DNA of 64,000 nt from Dictyobacter formicarum (GCF_016587435.1 NZ_BNJJ01000027.1:1-64000), one strand, 5' to 3'; positions 32,774-42,562 are shown, numbered from the stretch's first letter. The notes: generated by a model from the letters alone, not told the origin. Translations and numbers: made by a program.

Positions 32774-34033
32774 CTATTGGGGCTTCATGCGACTGGGCAG
32801 GCGCAACGGCACGGGACCATTTGTTGATCTGGCAACCGGGATGGGTGGCATAGTAGTATTGCGCAGGTGTGCCGCTTTTCCATATTCCAGGCGAATCGTG
32901 CCTATTTTGATGATGTCTCCAGCATTGAGCTTACAGGGCTCGCTGACAATCTCTTCGTTCACAAGGGTGTTGTTGCGCCCGGCCATGTCCTGCAAGTAGA
33001 ACTCACCCTCCTGTTCATAAAGCTGCGCGTGTACTTGAGCTACTGAAACGTCATTCAACATGATAGTACATTCCAGGCTACGCCCGATCGTTATCTCTGT
33101 ACCATCCAGCGAGAGGCGTTGTCCCATGCGCTCGCCGTCCTTGATCAGCAAGTAACCTATATTTACTGTTGGATTGGAACTGGAAAAGGTGAAGTCTGAT
33201 TCCTGGAGGATCGCCTTCTGACTGGCGATGATGGCGGCCGGCAGAGGGCTGCTGGTGTCTCCTTCAGCCTGCAAATCGAAGGTGGAGCGCCAGGTGTGGT
33301 TGATCAAAGGATCATACTGATCAGCCAACAACTCTTTTTGTTCAGCGAGGATAAAGCTAAATTGCTGGCGACCAATCTCTATCAGATCCTGCGAAGATAG
33401 AGGGACGCTGCCCTGTACTTGCTGCCCGTTTAACAAGATACCATTCAGGCTGCCACAGTCTGTTAAGTATGCCTGACCTTCGTGCCAGGCCAGTTCGGCA
33501 TGGTGGCGCGAAGCCATCTCGTCGTCCAACCAGATATCACAGTCTTCTTCACGACCTAGTGCGGCAACGACACGCTTTAAGGCCAGGCGCTGACCCTGAA
33601 AGTTACCATTTTTGTATTCAAGCCAGCCCCATGGGATATCTTCGCGGAAAACATAGGGCGCCTCTATGCCTTTCTGATAACGAGGCAAAGACGGTATGCT
33701 GTTCGCATCCGCCACTGTCCCTGGTTGAGAAGTCTGGTCAGGGGCCATTACTGCCTGCTGCTGTGGGTGCGAAAAGAGCCAGTGCAGTACTGTTGCGACA
33801 ATTGGATTGATCCAGCCACAAATCAGTATATACACAACAATACCCCAGCTCTCCAATATGCTTAAACGCGTCTGAGAACTGCTAACACGGAAATGATGCC
33901 AGATAAAAACGGGCAGTAATAAAAGCGCGGAGCACAAACACGCTACAACAGTGATGGTGAACTGATAATTGGTCCCTCTATGGCGCACAAATCTGTTGCC
34001 TGCACTGATCGCGATCGCCAGTGCACAACACAA
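32774..34033 (-). CDS. Membrane protein with two FHA domains
   Basis: The 419-residue protein has membrane helices near residues 1-12, 24-45 and 60-82, then a cytoplasmic part. FHA domain 1 spans about 150-235 (VAALGREEDCDIWL, DEMASRHHAEL, SLNGILLNGQ). FHA domain 2 spans about 300-400 (EITIGRSLECTIML, VSVAQVHAQL, NNTLVNEEIV). FHA domains bind phosphothreonine peptides, so this is likely a partner of a Ser/Thr kinase, though none is in the window. In domain 2 the usual Ser-Arg-x-His becomes VAQVHAQ, so binding may be altered. TTG at 34033 is the best start, with GGAGG 4 bases upstream. Confidence 0.8.
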   Translation of the reverse strand: MCCALAIAISAGNRFVRHRGTNYQFTITVVACLCSALLLLPVFIWHHFRVSSSQTRLSILESWGIVVYILICGWINPIVATVLHWLFSHPQQQAVMAPDQTSQPGTVADANSIPSLPRYQKGIEAPYVFREDIPWGWLEYKNGNFQGQRLALKRVVAALGREEDCDIWLDDEMASRHHAELAWHEGQAYLTDCGSLNGILLNGQQVQGSVPLSSQDLIEIGRQQFSFILAEQKELLADQYDPLINHTWRSTFDLQAEGDTSSPLPAAIIASQKAILQESDFTFSSSNPTVNIGYLLIKDGERMGQRLSLDGTEITIGRSLECTIMLNDVSVAQVHAQLYEQEGEFYLQDMAGRNNTLVNEEIVSEPCKLNAGDIIKIGTIRLEYGKAAHLRNTTMPPIPVARSTNGPVPLRLPSRMKPQ

Positions 34034-34370
34034 CAGGCCTCCATAACTTATAGAGTTAAATAAGGGAGAAAAATTTAATGCGTTCGTAAGCTCGTTCCTC
34101 CCTCTATAAGCTGAATATTGTGATAAATATCCATTTACAAGCGTCCTTTTCTGGAAGCCCCGGGCGGGGAAGAAAGACGCCTTCTCCTCTTGTATTCGTC
34201 GAGGCTACTTTCGTGACAATCATATCATTTTGTATCAGGACGAGCAAATAAATGGGACTTGTGGGGGAGCTTTTATTGGATATTTTCTTCGGTATGACGT
34301 CTTTATAAGCATGAGAATTTGATCTATAAGCAAGCATACATATATAAATTTGAAAGGTATTTTATGCTTT

Positions 34371-34616
34371 ATGGGTGCAATTGAAATAGTTATTATCCTG
34401 GCCATCTATTGTATGGTTGGTATAGTAGCCCTGCTAGGTTCCGTCTTCTGGATCTGGATGATCATAGATTGCTTGAAATTTGAACGGCCCAATAGCAACG
34501 ACAAAATCATCTGGATACTAGTCATCCTTTTTACACACGCGGTGGGTGCCATCATCTACTTCTTTATGCGCCGCCAGCCCAGGGTCCGTCAGAGTCAACC
34601 ATATAATCTCCCCTGA
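34371..34616 (+). CDS. Small two-helix membrane protein (PLDc_N-like)
   Basis: Read from ATG 34371 this is an 81-residue protein, with an alternative TTG start at 34350. Two membrane helices (about 5-28 and 45-66) flank WIWMIIDCLKFERPNSNDKI, which matches the short phospholipase D nuclease N-terminal (PLDc_N) family, whose members have W-x-x-x-x-x-D-x-x-K/R between helices. A basic tail follows. Such proteins are common and of unknown role. AAAGG lies about 13 bases upstream, longer than usual. Confidence 0.6.
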   Translation: MGAIEIVIILAIYCMVGIVALLGSVFWIWMIIDCLKFERPNSNDKIIWILVILFTHAVGAIIYFFMRRQPRVRQSQPYNLP

Positions 34617-34623
34617 ATGAAAA

Positions 34624-34664
34624 TGCCTCCCCTTGTATATCATCTAAAAAGGGAAGGCACTTTT
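34624..34664. terminator. Terminator between convergent genes
   Basis: TGCCT-C-CCC (34624-34632) and GGG-A-AGGCA (34651-34659) pair with one mismatch, followed by CTTTTA on the plus strand and an A-rich flank on the other. Confidence 0.6.
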
Positions 34665-34679
34665 ATTTCTGCGATGCGT

Positions 34680-35483
34680 TTAATGGATTTGAACATCCTG
34701 CGCTCCTTGCTGGCGCAGGATCTCGCTGACTTCTTGCGCACGCTCGGTGTCTTTGACGGTGACGACGGTGCGACCTTCTTTGACGTCCTGAGCATACTGC
34801 CTGGCATGTTCTTTAGGAATACCCATGTCCGTCAGGGTGCCCAGAAAGCTTCCAGCCACGCTACCGACGGCGCCCCCACCTAATGCGGCCGCTACAATAC
34901 CTCCGGCCACAATAGGACCAATGCCCGGCAAAAACAGGGCTGCCGCAGCTGCTCCCAGGGCACCTCCGACTACGCCGCCAGTAACTATGCTCGTGCGTTG
35001 TTCTGACCGCTTATGAGCCTGCTCTTCCGTCTCTTCAACAGGAGTTGCCTCCTGCTGTGGGATTGGTGCTACATCACCCTGAAGTCCGCTAACAGGCTTA
35101 TCTGTACGGAAGGCGTCATCGGGCCGCTGTACTGGTCCCCTGTGTTCCTTAGAGCCTGGGTATGGCAGGTTATCGAGGGCCTCTTCCGTAATTGGCAGCG
35201 CCGTAGCCAGCACGTTTGAGGCATCCGCTGGACCAATAAAAGGAACCAGCAAAATATCGGCGGCGCCAATAATACCTCCGATAATGCCACGAGCGATGGC
35301 TTTCGGACTATGCCCATGCTGGACATGATGCTTTGCTTGAGCTACGTGCTCTTCGGATGTACGCGCCACAAAACCGAGTTGATCTTCTTTAAAGCCTGCT
35401 TTGATCAATGCATCCATTGCATGAATGACTGCTTCGCGGTCTTCGAAAACTCCTACGATAACAGTCTGTTCTGCTTCAGCCAT
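34680..35483 (-). CDS. General-stress-type protein with glycine-rich membrane-associated segment
   Basis: The 267-residue protein begins with a domain like the general stress protein 17M (YflT)/DUF1269 family: TVIVGVFEDREAVIHAMDAL and KAGFKEDQLGFV. The middle contains two Gly/Ala-rich hydrophobic stretches (about 66-85 and 160-215, with GGVVGGALGAAAAALFLPG), like glycine-zipper segments. The C-terminus repeats the stress-domain theme (VKEGRTVVTVKDTERAQEV). It probably associates with membranes under stress. GGGGAA precedes the start. A PadR regulator is divergently transcribed from the other side of the intergenic gap. Confidence 0.65.
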   Translation of the reverse strand: MAEAEQTVIVGVFEDREAVIHAMDALIKAGFKEDQLGFVARTSEEHVAQAKHHVQHGHSPKAIARGIIGGIIGAADILLVPFIGPADASNVLATALPITEEALDNLPYPGSKEHRGPVQRPDDAFRTDKPVSGLQGDVAPIPQQEATPVEETEEQAHKRSEQRTSIVTGGVVGGALGAAAAALFLPGIGPIVAGGIVAAALGGGAVGSVAGSFLGTLTDMGIPKEHARQYAQDVKEGRTVVTVKDTERAQEVSEILRQQGAQDVQIH

Positions 35484-35641
35484 GGTAACTACATTCCCCT
35501 TTATTTTCTCTCTATCTATGTTGTATACGTCTCAATAGGTCCTCTACATATACAACAGCTTTAACGCCAGCCCAGATTCATGGCACTACTATCTACAATA
35601 TCATGCCTTTCAACATGATCCTTCAATACAAATCCTTCAGC

Positions 35642-35670
35642 ATGACTATCCTATAAGAAGGTGCTATAAT
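35642..35670 (+). promoter_or_regulatory. Putative promoter for the PadR gene
   Basis: ATGACT (35642-35647), 17-base spacer, TATAAT (35665-35670) with TGC extension. The leader would be about 38 nt. Confidence 0.5.
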
Positions 35671-35713
35671 ACACAGCAATAAATTTAGGGTTATCTGATG
35701 AGAGAAGTAGTCC

Positions 35714-36325
35714 ATGCGTGAACAATTAGAGACACTCACAGAGGGAAATGAAACAAGCGAAAGCTCTTCGCGCAACACGTTACGCTATATCATGCTGGGC
35801 CTGCTGTGGGCACGCCCCATGAGTGGCTATGATATCAAACAAACCTTTGAGCGGGCCATTGCCAGCTATTGGAATGCTGGCAATAGTCAGATCTATACCA
35901 CGCTGAAGAACTTGCATAAGGCCGGATTGATTGATGCCGAGATAATCGTTCAAACCAGTCGGCCTAATCGTAAGGTGTATCGTCTGACTCGGGCCGGTGA
36001 GGAGGAGCTGTCACACTGGTTGCAAGAGGATGTGCCAGAACGCTTCACAAAGGATGAGTTTCTGGCCAAACTCTTCTTCTGTGGCGCAGCCAGCGATGAT
36101 GTGGCCCTGGCCCATTTGCAAAGCCACCGTGAAAGCTTGCTGAAGCAACTGGCGCATATGGAGTGGGCGCGCCGCGAGTATGGTTCACGTCCGGTGCGTC
36201 GACCACACTTGCTTGAATATCAGTTGCTGGTACGCGAATATAAAGAAGCCATCCTTAAAGCCGGTTTAGAGGTAACCGAAAAGGCCATCGCGCGCCTGGA
36301 GCAGCGTCTCAATCCTCAATCTTAG
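35714..36325 (+). CDS. PadR-family transcriptional regulator
   Basis: The 203-residue protein has a winged-helix PadR domain at about 22-95. RYIMLGLLWARPMSGYDIKQ, SYWNAGNSQIYTTLKNL and the wing KVYRLTRAGEEELSHWL are diagnostic. A C-terminal helical PadR_C domain (about 105-200, with SHRESLLKQLAHMEWAR) mediates dimerisation, as in the Vir_act_alpha_C type. PadR proteins are usually repressors of nearby detoxification, transport or lipid genes. Likely targets are itself or the divergent stress gene. Confidence 0.88.
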   Translation: MREQLETLTEGNETSESSSRNTLRYIMLGLLWARPMSGYDIKQTFERAIASYWNAGNSQIYTTLKNLHKAGLIDAEIIVQTSRPNRKVYRLTRAGEEELSHWLQEDVPERFTKDEFLAKLFFCGAASDDVALAHLQSHRESLLKQLAHMEWARREYGSRPVRRPHLLEYQLLVREYKEAILKAGLEVTEKAIARLEQRLNPQS

Positions 36326-36356
36326 ACCCTGGCAACCCGGTTAGCGACCATTGATC

Positions 36357-37160
36357 CTATCCAGGCTGCCAGCCATGGGTGCGGTAGATATCCAGTGTCT
36401 GCTGGTCACCTGGTACATAACTGACCATGGAATATGTAGAGAGATTGGTAAATACCGTGGTCGCGGTACGCAGCGTGAGCCGCCCCAGTTCGCTATGCTG
36501 AATCTGAAATACAAATGAGGGCGCAGGCTTGCTGCGTCCATAGACAGAAGAGGCAATGCGCCGATATTCTGGATATTCACGCAAGGCTTTAATCAGGGCT
36601 TTGTATTCTGCCAGGTGCGTCAAAGTGCGCGTATTGTAGAGGAAATCTCCTACCAGGCGGCGAGCCAGGTTTTCCCAGCCGTGAAAGCGCTTGCGCATGT
36701 CTGGATCAAAAACTAATCCCAACAGGTGAAGGCGCTCGGCGCTCCCTAGTATCTCTTGCGTTTCAAATAAATAGATGGCAGCTTTATTCCAGGAATGTAA
36801 AAACCATAAATGGTCCAGCGAATGCGCTGGATACGACGTATTATGTACCAGTAGGTGCGCCAACTCCCCTAGATCCAGTAGCGTGCTCTCTAATTGATCG
36901 ACATCGACAAATTGGCCTGTTTGCTGTCGATAGGCTTCGAAAAAATGTAATCTGTCCTCTGTTGATAACTCCAGTACGCGCGCGATGTTTTGTACAACTT
37001 GCGGTGAAGGATTCGCACGCTGCCCCGTTTCCAGATGATATACATACGTTCGTGACAGTTGTGTCGCCTGGGCGAGCTGCCCCTGCGAAATACCTCGCCG
37101 CAAGCGATATTGTGTTACCAACTGAGCAAACGTTGAAAGTTCTCGTGAGTTGTCAGGCAT
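36357..37160 (-). CDS. XRE-type regulator with MmyB-like ligand-binding domain
   Basis: The 267-residue protein has an N-terminal helix-turn-helix (about 12-66: YRLRRGISQGQLAQATQLSR, YVYHLETGQRANPSP) and a C-terminal MmyB-like domain (about 105-265: DHLWFLHSWNKAA, PDMRKRFHGWENLARRLVGDF, LRTATTVFTNLSTYSMVSYVP). From memory, a Chloroflexus member of this family was crystallised with a fatty-acid-like ligand. The gene is divergent from a fatty-acid beta-oxidation cluster across 190 bases. Together these suggest an acyl-responsive regulator of that cluster (inference). Confidence 0.85.
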   Translation of the reverse strand: MPDNSRELSTFAQLVTQYRLRRGISQGQLAQATQLSRTYVYHLETGQRANPSPQVVQNIARVLELSTEDRLHFFEAYRQQTGQFVDVDQLESTLLDLGELAHLLVHNTSYPAHSLDHLWFLHSWNKAAIYLFETQEILGSAERLHLLGLVFDPDMRKRFHGWENLARRLVGDFLYNTRTLTHLAEYKALIKALREYPEYRRIASSVYGRSKPAPSFVFQIQHSELGRLTLRTATTVFTNLSTYSMVSYVPGDQQTLDIYRTHGWQPG

Positions 37161-37186
37161 CCTTATATCCTCAACAGTTACATTTC

Positions 37187-37225
37187 GTTAGCTATCTGCA
37201 CATTATGACGTAAAAATTGTTAGCT
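37187..37225. promoter_or_regulatory. Direct-repeat candidate operator between regulator and fadD
   Basis: GTTAGCT occurs at 37187-37193 and again at 37219-37225, 32 bases apart (three helical turns), in the intergenic space shared by the MmyB-like regulator and the acyl-CoA ligase. The position suggests a regulator-binding site; no experimental operator is known to me for comparison. Confidence 0.3.
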
Positions 37226-37232
37226 GGCAACA

Positions 37233-37261
37233 TGGTCATCTTTACATGGGTACCATATAAT
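37233..37261 (+). promoter_or_regulatory. Putative promoter for the beta-oxidation cluster
   Basis: TGGTCA (37233-37238), 17-base spacer, TATAAT (37256-37261), just downstream of the GTTAGCT repeats. Confidence 0.45.
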
Positions 37262-37352
37262 TGGATCAGTGGGTTGTTGCTTGTAGGTAGCGACAGAGTT
37301 GTCGCCCAGGTATCCCATACTGGATGCCCCTATGGAGAGGAGCTATTACCGA

Positions 37353-39116
37353 ATGTCTGATCCGTCGTTAATACACAACACACAAGCAGAACAGCACTCC
37401 ATCGAACGAGCGCAGGAAGCATCTTCTTATCCCTGGTTCCACCATTACGATCATGGTGTTCCTACCCACCTGAATATACCTGAGCGACCTCTCACATCAT
37501 TATTGGATAATGCGGCAAAACGCTATCCTAATCAGGCCGCTTTCGTTTATTATGGAAACAAGATTACCTACGCTCAATTTTCAAATCAGGCCAACCGCTT
37601 TGCAATTGAGATGCAACGCCTGGGAGTGCAAAAAGGGGATCGCGTTGCCATTGCTCTCCCCAATATTCCTCAGTTTCCAATTGCTTTTTATGGCACCCTG
37701 CGCGCAGGGGCCGTGGCAGTACCTACCAATCCTTTGTACACTGAACGCGAGATGCAACATCAGCTCGCGGATTCAGGGGCCAAAGTTCTGGTCGTGCTGG
37801 ATATGTATTATCCTATTATACGTAATATCCGCAACCAGACCGCACTAGAACATGTAATTGTCACGAGCCCGGCCGATTTTCTGCCGCCATTGCTGCAAAA
37901 GCTTTATCCACTAAGTCAGAGAAATACAAAATTGCCACAACCCCTTCTGACTAAAAAAGAATTGGAGAGCGATCCTGCCTTACACAGAATGCAGCCGATG
38001 CTGCATTCTCATGCTAAAGGGGGAATCGAGCTGTTTAATCTGCCAATCCATGTGCAGTCTAATGATCTGGCAGTATTGCAGTATACAGGTGGTACCACCG
38101 GTCTTTCTAAAGGAGCCATGCTGACCCATCGTAATTTGCTCGCGAATGCGATGCAAACGCGCTATTGGGTGCCGAAGGCTAATGATGCGAAAGAAACTTC
38201 ACTCTGCGTCGCACCATTCTTCCATGCGTATGGACTGAGCGTGGGCATGAATTTATCTATTCTGGCCGCCGCTACGATGGTCTTGTTGCCACAATTTAAG
38301 GCAAAAGATGTTCTGGATGCGATCCATCAGTATCATCCTACGATGTTTCCTGGTATTCCAACTATGTATATCGCCATTATGAAAGAAGCGGGTAAGCATA
38401 CTGAGTATCTTCAGTCAATCAAGTATTGTATCAGTGGTGCGTCTCCTTTGCCGGCAAAAATTCAGACGGACTTTGAGACGATTACTGGTGGTAAGCTGGT
38501 CGAGGGCTACGGTCTGAGTGAGGCAGCTCCAGTTACACATTGTAATCCGCTTTCGGATAAGTCGCGCAATGGTAGTATTGGTCTGCCGCTACCTTCAATA
38601 GAGTCTGCAATTATCGATCGGACAACCGGTGAACCTCTGCCAGTAGGCGAGGTGGGTGAACTGGTGGTCAAGGGACCCAATATTATGCAGGGTTACTGGC
38701 AGCGCGATGAAGAGACCAAAGCGATTTTTGTCAATGGTTGGATGCGTACTGGCGATATTGGCAAGATGGATGAAGATGGCTATTTTTATATTGTCGAGCG
38801 TGCTAAGGATATGATCATTGCCAGTGGCTTTAATGTGTATCCACGCGAGGTTGAAGAAATATTATACCATCACCCGGCCATTGCTGAGGTTGCCGTTGCC
38901 GGCATTCCCGATTCGTATCGTGGCGAGACAGTGGCGGCATTTATCGTGCTCAAACCCGAATTTAAACCCTCGGCTGAACTTGAACAAGATGTCATTGCTT
39001 TCTGCAAACAAAAATTGACTGCCTATAAAGTACCTAAACGTATAGAGTTCCGTGATAATTTACCAAAATCATTGGTGGGCAAAGTTTTACGTAGGGAACT
39101 ACGCAAGCTATTGTAG
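37353..39116 (+). CDS. Long-chain fatty-acid--CoA ligase
   Basis: Adenylate-forming enzyme that activates fatty acids with ATP and CoA. Read from ATG 37353, which has GAGAGGAG 10 bases upstream, it has 587 residues; an earlier in-frame ATG lies at 37332. The phosphate-binding loop YTGGTTGLSKGAM is near residue 246. VEGYGLSEAAPVTHC, MRTGDIGKMDEDGYFYIVERAKD and the C-terminal lysine motif KSLVGKVLRRELR (catalytic Lys) are complete. First gene of the beta-oxidation cluster; the acyl-CoA dehydrogenase follows after 143 bases. Confidence 0.92.
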   Translation: MSDPSLIHNTQAEQHSIERAQEASSYPWFHHYDHGVPTHLNIPERPLTSLLDNAAKRYPNQAAFVYYGNKITYAQFSNQANRFAIEMQRLGVQKGDRVAIALPNIPQFPIAFYGTLRAGAVAVPTNPLYTEREMQHQLADSGAKVLVVLDMYYPIIRNIRNQTALEHVIVTSPADFLPPLLQKLYPLSQRNTKLPQPLLTKKELESDPALHRMQPMLHSHAKGGIELFNLPIHVQSNDLAVLQYTGGTTGLSKGAMLTHRNLLANAMQTRYWVPKANDAKETSLCVAPFFHAYGLSVGMNLSILAAATMVLLPQFKAKDVLDAIHQYHPTMFPGIPTMYIAIMKEAGKHTEYLQSIKYCISGASPLPAKIQTDFETITGGKLVEGYGLSEAAPVTHCNPLSDKSRNGSIGLPLPSIESAIIDRTTGEPLPVGEVGELVVKGPNIMQGYWQRDEETKAIFVNGWMRTGDIGKMDEDGYFYIVERAKDMIIASGFNVYPREVEEILYHHPAIAEVAVAGIPDSYRGETVAAFIVLKPEFKPSAELEQDVIAFCKQKLTAYKVPKRIEFRDNLPKSLVGKVLRRELRKLL

Positions 39117-39259
39117 CGCCTTTGGCCTCATTGACGTGCATGCGCTTGAGGTTTCTTGTATGTGATACACAGGCAAAAATTTCTAGCGCTGTACGCCTGT
39201 ACGTGCCACGATGCACGTCTATGTTCGTAACGACTAGCAACTCGAAGGAGATTTTTATC

Positions 39260-41053
39260 ATGTCGACGACCATGAAACCCACTGAGCCAGGTACAGCATT
39301 TCTTACGACTTCGGTCAGTGAGAGTGCTTCTAAAATATTTACTCTGGAAGAGCGGGATGATGAGCAGCGCTGGATTGAGGAGTCTGCTGATACTTTTGTG
39401 ACCCGTGAGGTGTTGCCAAAGGTGGAAGCAATTGATCGACAGGAACCAGGAGTTATGCCCGCTCTGGTGAAACAGGCCGGCGAGCAGGGACTCTTGATGA
39501 TCGATGTACCTGAACAATATGGTGGCGCTGAATTGGGCCTGTTGACCAGTGCCCTGGTTGCTTCTCAGTTGCGCGAGGCTTCGTTTAGTGTGGCCTTTGG
39601 CGCCCATACTACCATCGGTACGCTGCCTATCGTGTATTACGGCACCGAAGAGCAGAAAGAACGCTATCTTCCTAAACTGGCCTCTGGTGAATGGATCTCT
39701 GCCTATGCTCTGACCGAGCCCGGTGTGGGTTCGGATGCGATGGGCTTGAGCACGCGAGCTACCCTGTCGGAGGATGGTAAATATTATATCCTCAATGGCA
39801 CGAAACAGTGGATCTCTAACGCCGGTTTTGCCAATGTGTTTGTGGTTTTTGCGCGTATCGGGAACGAGCGTCCGTCGGCCTTTATTGTGGAGGCTGATTG
39901 GCCAGGCATTTCCACTGGCCCGGAAGAGAATAAGATGGGCATTAAGGGCTCTTCAACACGCCAGGTTATTCTGGAAGATGTTAAGGTGCCGGTGGAAAAT
40001 CTGCTGGGCGAAATCCATAAGGGCTATAAAATAGCATTCAACATCCTCAATATTGGCCGCTTAAAATTAGGGGCTGGTAGCGTTGGTGGGTCACGCTCCG
40101 CCTTGCATCTGGCCGCGACATATACGACTGAGCGCAAGGCCTTTGGCAAGTTTCTGCATGAGTTTGGCATGATTAAGAAGAAACTTGCTCGTATGGCGGC
40201 GGAAACGTATGCTGCGGAGAGCGAGATCTTCCGTACAGCCAGCAATATCGCCCAGGCGCAGAAGAGCGCAGGCGCAGATACGGAGACGGTCTTTAAGTCC
40301 ATTGAGGAATATGCTATTGAGGCTTCAATCGCCAAGGTTCATGGTAGCGAGGTGCTCGCTCAGGTGGTCGATGAGGGCGTGCAGATCTTTGGTGGCTATG
40401 GATTTATGCATGAGTATCCTATTGAGAAGGCTTATCGTGATGCCCGTATTCAGCGCATCTTCGAAGGTACCAATGAAATTAACCGCATGGTGGCTGTGAC
40501 GACGCTATTCCGCCGTGCCCTGGCCGGCAAAATTGATCTGATGACCAAATATGCCGAAATTGAGGCACGCATGAAAAACGATCAGACTCCGACTGGCGTT
40601 GGCGAAGAGATGCCGGTGGATCTGCGCGATGGGGCCGATGCGATTGAGCGTGCCAAGGATGCCACCATCTATGCCACTATGCAGATTGCACTCAAGTATA
40701 TGCAGAATCCTCAGGCTCTGGCTGAGGAACAGGAGTTTATTGAATACCTGGCCAATTTGATGATCGATCTGTATGCCGCCGATAGCGCTCTGGCACGCGC
40801 TGCTAAAGTTACAAAACAGGGCGCTGAAAATAGCGGTACCCATATTAAACTTGCTCAACTGGCTTCATGGACGGCGTTGACGCGTATCCGTGGCAACCTG
40901 GATCAGATGATTCAGACATATGTGGATGAGAAACGGGCTGCCAAGGTGCTCGGCCGCGTGCGCTCTTATGTGGGCGACTATATGCTCAATGCTGTACAGG
41001 TGCAGCGTGAGATAGCCGCACTGGTGGTTGAGAAACAAGGCTATCCGCTCTAA
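39260..41053 (+). CDS. Acyl-CoA dehydrogenase (FadE type)
   Basis: The 597-residue flavoenzyme oxidises acyl-CoA to enoyl-CoA. GAAGGAG 12 bases upstream sets ATG 39260. The N-terminal helical domain is followed by the middle beta domain (YALTEPGVGSDAMGL, GTKQWISNAGFANVFVVF), FAD-contacting TERKAFGKFLHEFGM and the catalytic Glu region RIFEGTNEINR. After the usual about 400 residues an additional C-terminal helical domain of about 170 residues occurs, as in VLCAD and Bacillus FadE, which points to long-chain substrates. Followed by copy B of the hairpin element and then thiolase. Confidence 0.92.
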   Translation: MSTTMKPTEPGTAFLTTSVSESASKIFTLEERDDEQRWIEESADTFVTREVLPKVEAIDRQEPGVMPALVKQAGEQGLLMIDVPEQYGGAELGLLTSALVASQLREASFSVAFGAHTTIGTLPIVYYGTEEQKERYLPKLASGEWISAYALTEPGVGSDAMGLSTRATLSEDGKYYILNGTKQWISNAGFANVFVVFARIGNERPSAFIVEADWPGISTGPEENKMGIKGSSTRQVILEDVKVPVENLLGEIHKGYKIAFNILNIGRLKLGAGSVGGSRSALHLAATYTTERKAFGKFLHEFGMIKKKLARMAAETYAAESEIFRTASNIAQAQKSAGADTETVFKSIEEYAIEASIAKVHGSEVLAQVVDEGVQIFGGYGFMHEYPIEKAYRDARIQRIFEGTNEINRMVAVTTLFRRALAGKIDLMTKYAEIEARMKNDQTPTGVGEEMPVDLRDGADAIERAKDATIYATMQIALKYMQNPQALAEEQEFIEYLANLMIDLYAADSALARAAKVTKQGAENSGTHIKLAQLASWTALTRIRGNLDQMIQTYVDEKRAAKVLGRVRSYVGDYMLNAVQVQREIAALVVEKQGYPL

Positions 41054-41087
41054 GCATATGTCTGAAGTTCATCACCATGCCAGAACT

Positions 41088-41250
41088 TCTCCATAGGAGA
41101 GGAGCCAAACTCTTCCATGTAGTGTGTAGTGGCGCATCGGGTGCGCTTTGCGCACCCGATGCGCCACTACAAAAAAACGGGACGGCCGCGCATGCGGACG
41201 CCCGAACGGGGGAGCTCAACTTCCCCTGCAAGATGAGAGCCTGACACATT
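41088..41250 (+). repeat. Multi-hairpin intergenic element, copy B
   Basis: Small hairpin TCTCC-ATA-GGAGA (41088-41100), perfect 21-bp hairpin with loop TTT (arms 41128-41148 and 41152-41172), a run of seven A, then hairpin CGGG-a-CG-g-CCGC / GCGG-a-CG-CCCG with loop GCAT (41180-41206), followed by GGGG...TTCCCC and TGACAC. It lies inside the beta-oxidation gene row and could lower readthrough from fadE into thiolase. Confidence 0.6.
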
Positions 41251-41351
41251 GCCAAAAGTCGAGAAAGAAGTTCTACATTCGAAAATTTTCCATACAGTAA
41301 GCGCTAGCGTGCTAGCTACTGTATGTGCATTATGCAAAGGAGCAAAGGATC

Positions 41352-42560
41352 ATGGCAGAAGCCGTCATTGTTAGTGCTGTGCGCACGCCTATTGGACGTG
41401 CCAGTAAGGGTGCCCTGAAAGAGGTTCGGGCCGATGATCTGGCTGCGTTGGCGGTAAAGGCAGCGGTTGAGCGTGTGCCACAACTCAATCGTTCTCTAAT
41501 TGAGGATGTAATCCTGGGCTGTGCTTTTCCTGAAGGTGAGCAGGGAATGAACCTGGCACGCCTGGTGGGTGCGCTGGCCGGCCTGCCCGAGACCGCTGGC
41601 GGCGTTACCGTTAATCGCTTCTGCGCTTCTAGTCTGCAGGCCGTGAATATGGCTGCCCAGAATATTATGCTGGGGCTGGGCGAGATTGTGATTGCGGGCG
41701 GTGTTGAGAGTATGTCGCGCGTACCAATGGGTGGTTTCAATCCTAGCTATAATCCTCGCCTGGTGAAGCCGCAGAACGAGAAAGATCAGCAGAAGTTAGC
41801 TGCCTCTGCTTTTCCTCCCTGCGAGCTAGAGTATGGCTATTCCAGCTATTTACCGATGGGCATTACCGCTGAAAATGTGGCCCGCGAATATAATATCAGT
41901 AGAAAAGATCAGGATGCGTTTGCTTTCCGCAGCCATCAGCGTGCTATCGCCGCTACCGATCAGGGCATCTTCCGCAACGAAATTGTACCCGTTCCATTGC
42001 CAAATGGTGGCACGTTAGAGGTGGATGAGGGTCCTCGCCGAGATACGTCTCTGGAGCGCCTGGCTAACCTGGAACCTGCATTTATCAAAGGCGGTAGCGT
42101 CACTGCCGGTAACTCCAGTCCCTTGAATGATGGTGCTTCAGCGGTAGTGCTGATGTCGGCTGAGCGCGCCCGTGACCTGGGTATTACGCCTCTGGCACGC
42201 ATCCGCACAATGGCGGTAGCGGGTGTCCGACCAGATGTGATGGGCGTTGGGCCCATACCCGCTGTGCGCAAGCTGCTGTCACGCGCGAATCTTCAGCTTA
42301 GCGATATCGACATCATCGAGCTGAACGAGGCTTTTGCGGCTCAGAGCCTGGCGGTGGTACGCACGCTGGGGATCGATGAGGAGAAGCTCAATCCTCATGG
42401 CGGTGCCATTGCTCTGGGTCATCCACTGGGATGTAGCGGTGCGCGCTTGATCGCTACCCTGATTAATGATCTTCAAACAAAGGATAAGACGCTGGGTATC
42501 GCCACGCTCTGTGTCGGTGGGGGCCAGGGCCTGGCCACATTGATTGAGAGGATATCGTAG
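41352..42560 (+). CDS. Acetyl-CoA acyltransferase (thiolase, FadA type)
   Basis: The 402-residue thiolase cleaves 3-ketoacyl-CoA. The ATG at 41352 has AAAGGAG about 9 bases upstream. The nucleophile Cys91 lies in NRFCASSLQ, His357 in GHPLGCSG and the acid/base Cys387 in TLCVGGGQG, plus the [14 protein letters not shown] segment of the N/C-domain interface. It precedes the HAD/enoyl-CoA hydratase gene by 2 bases, so the two are translationally close and probably form the classic trifunctional couple. Confidence 0.93.
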   Translation: MAEAVIVSAVRTPIGRASKGALKEVRADDLAALAVKAAVERVPQLNRSLIEDVILGCAFPEGEQGMNLARLVGALAGLPETAGGVTVNRFCASSLQAVNMAAQNIMLGLGEIVIAGGVESMSRVPMGGFNPSYNPRLVKPQNEKDQQKLAASAFPPCELEYGYSSYLPMGITAENVAREYNISRKDQDAFAFRSHQRAIAATDQGIFRNEIVPVPLPNGGTLEVDEGPRRDTSLERLANLEPAFIKGGSVTAGNSSPLNDGASAVVLMSAERARDLGITPLARIRTMAVAGVRPDVMGVGPIPAVRKLLSRANLQLSDIDIIELNEAFAAQSLAVVRTLGIDEEKLNPHGGAIALGHPLGCSGARLIATLINDLQTKDKTLGIATLCVGGGQGLATLIERIS

Positions 42561-42562
42561 TC

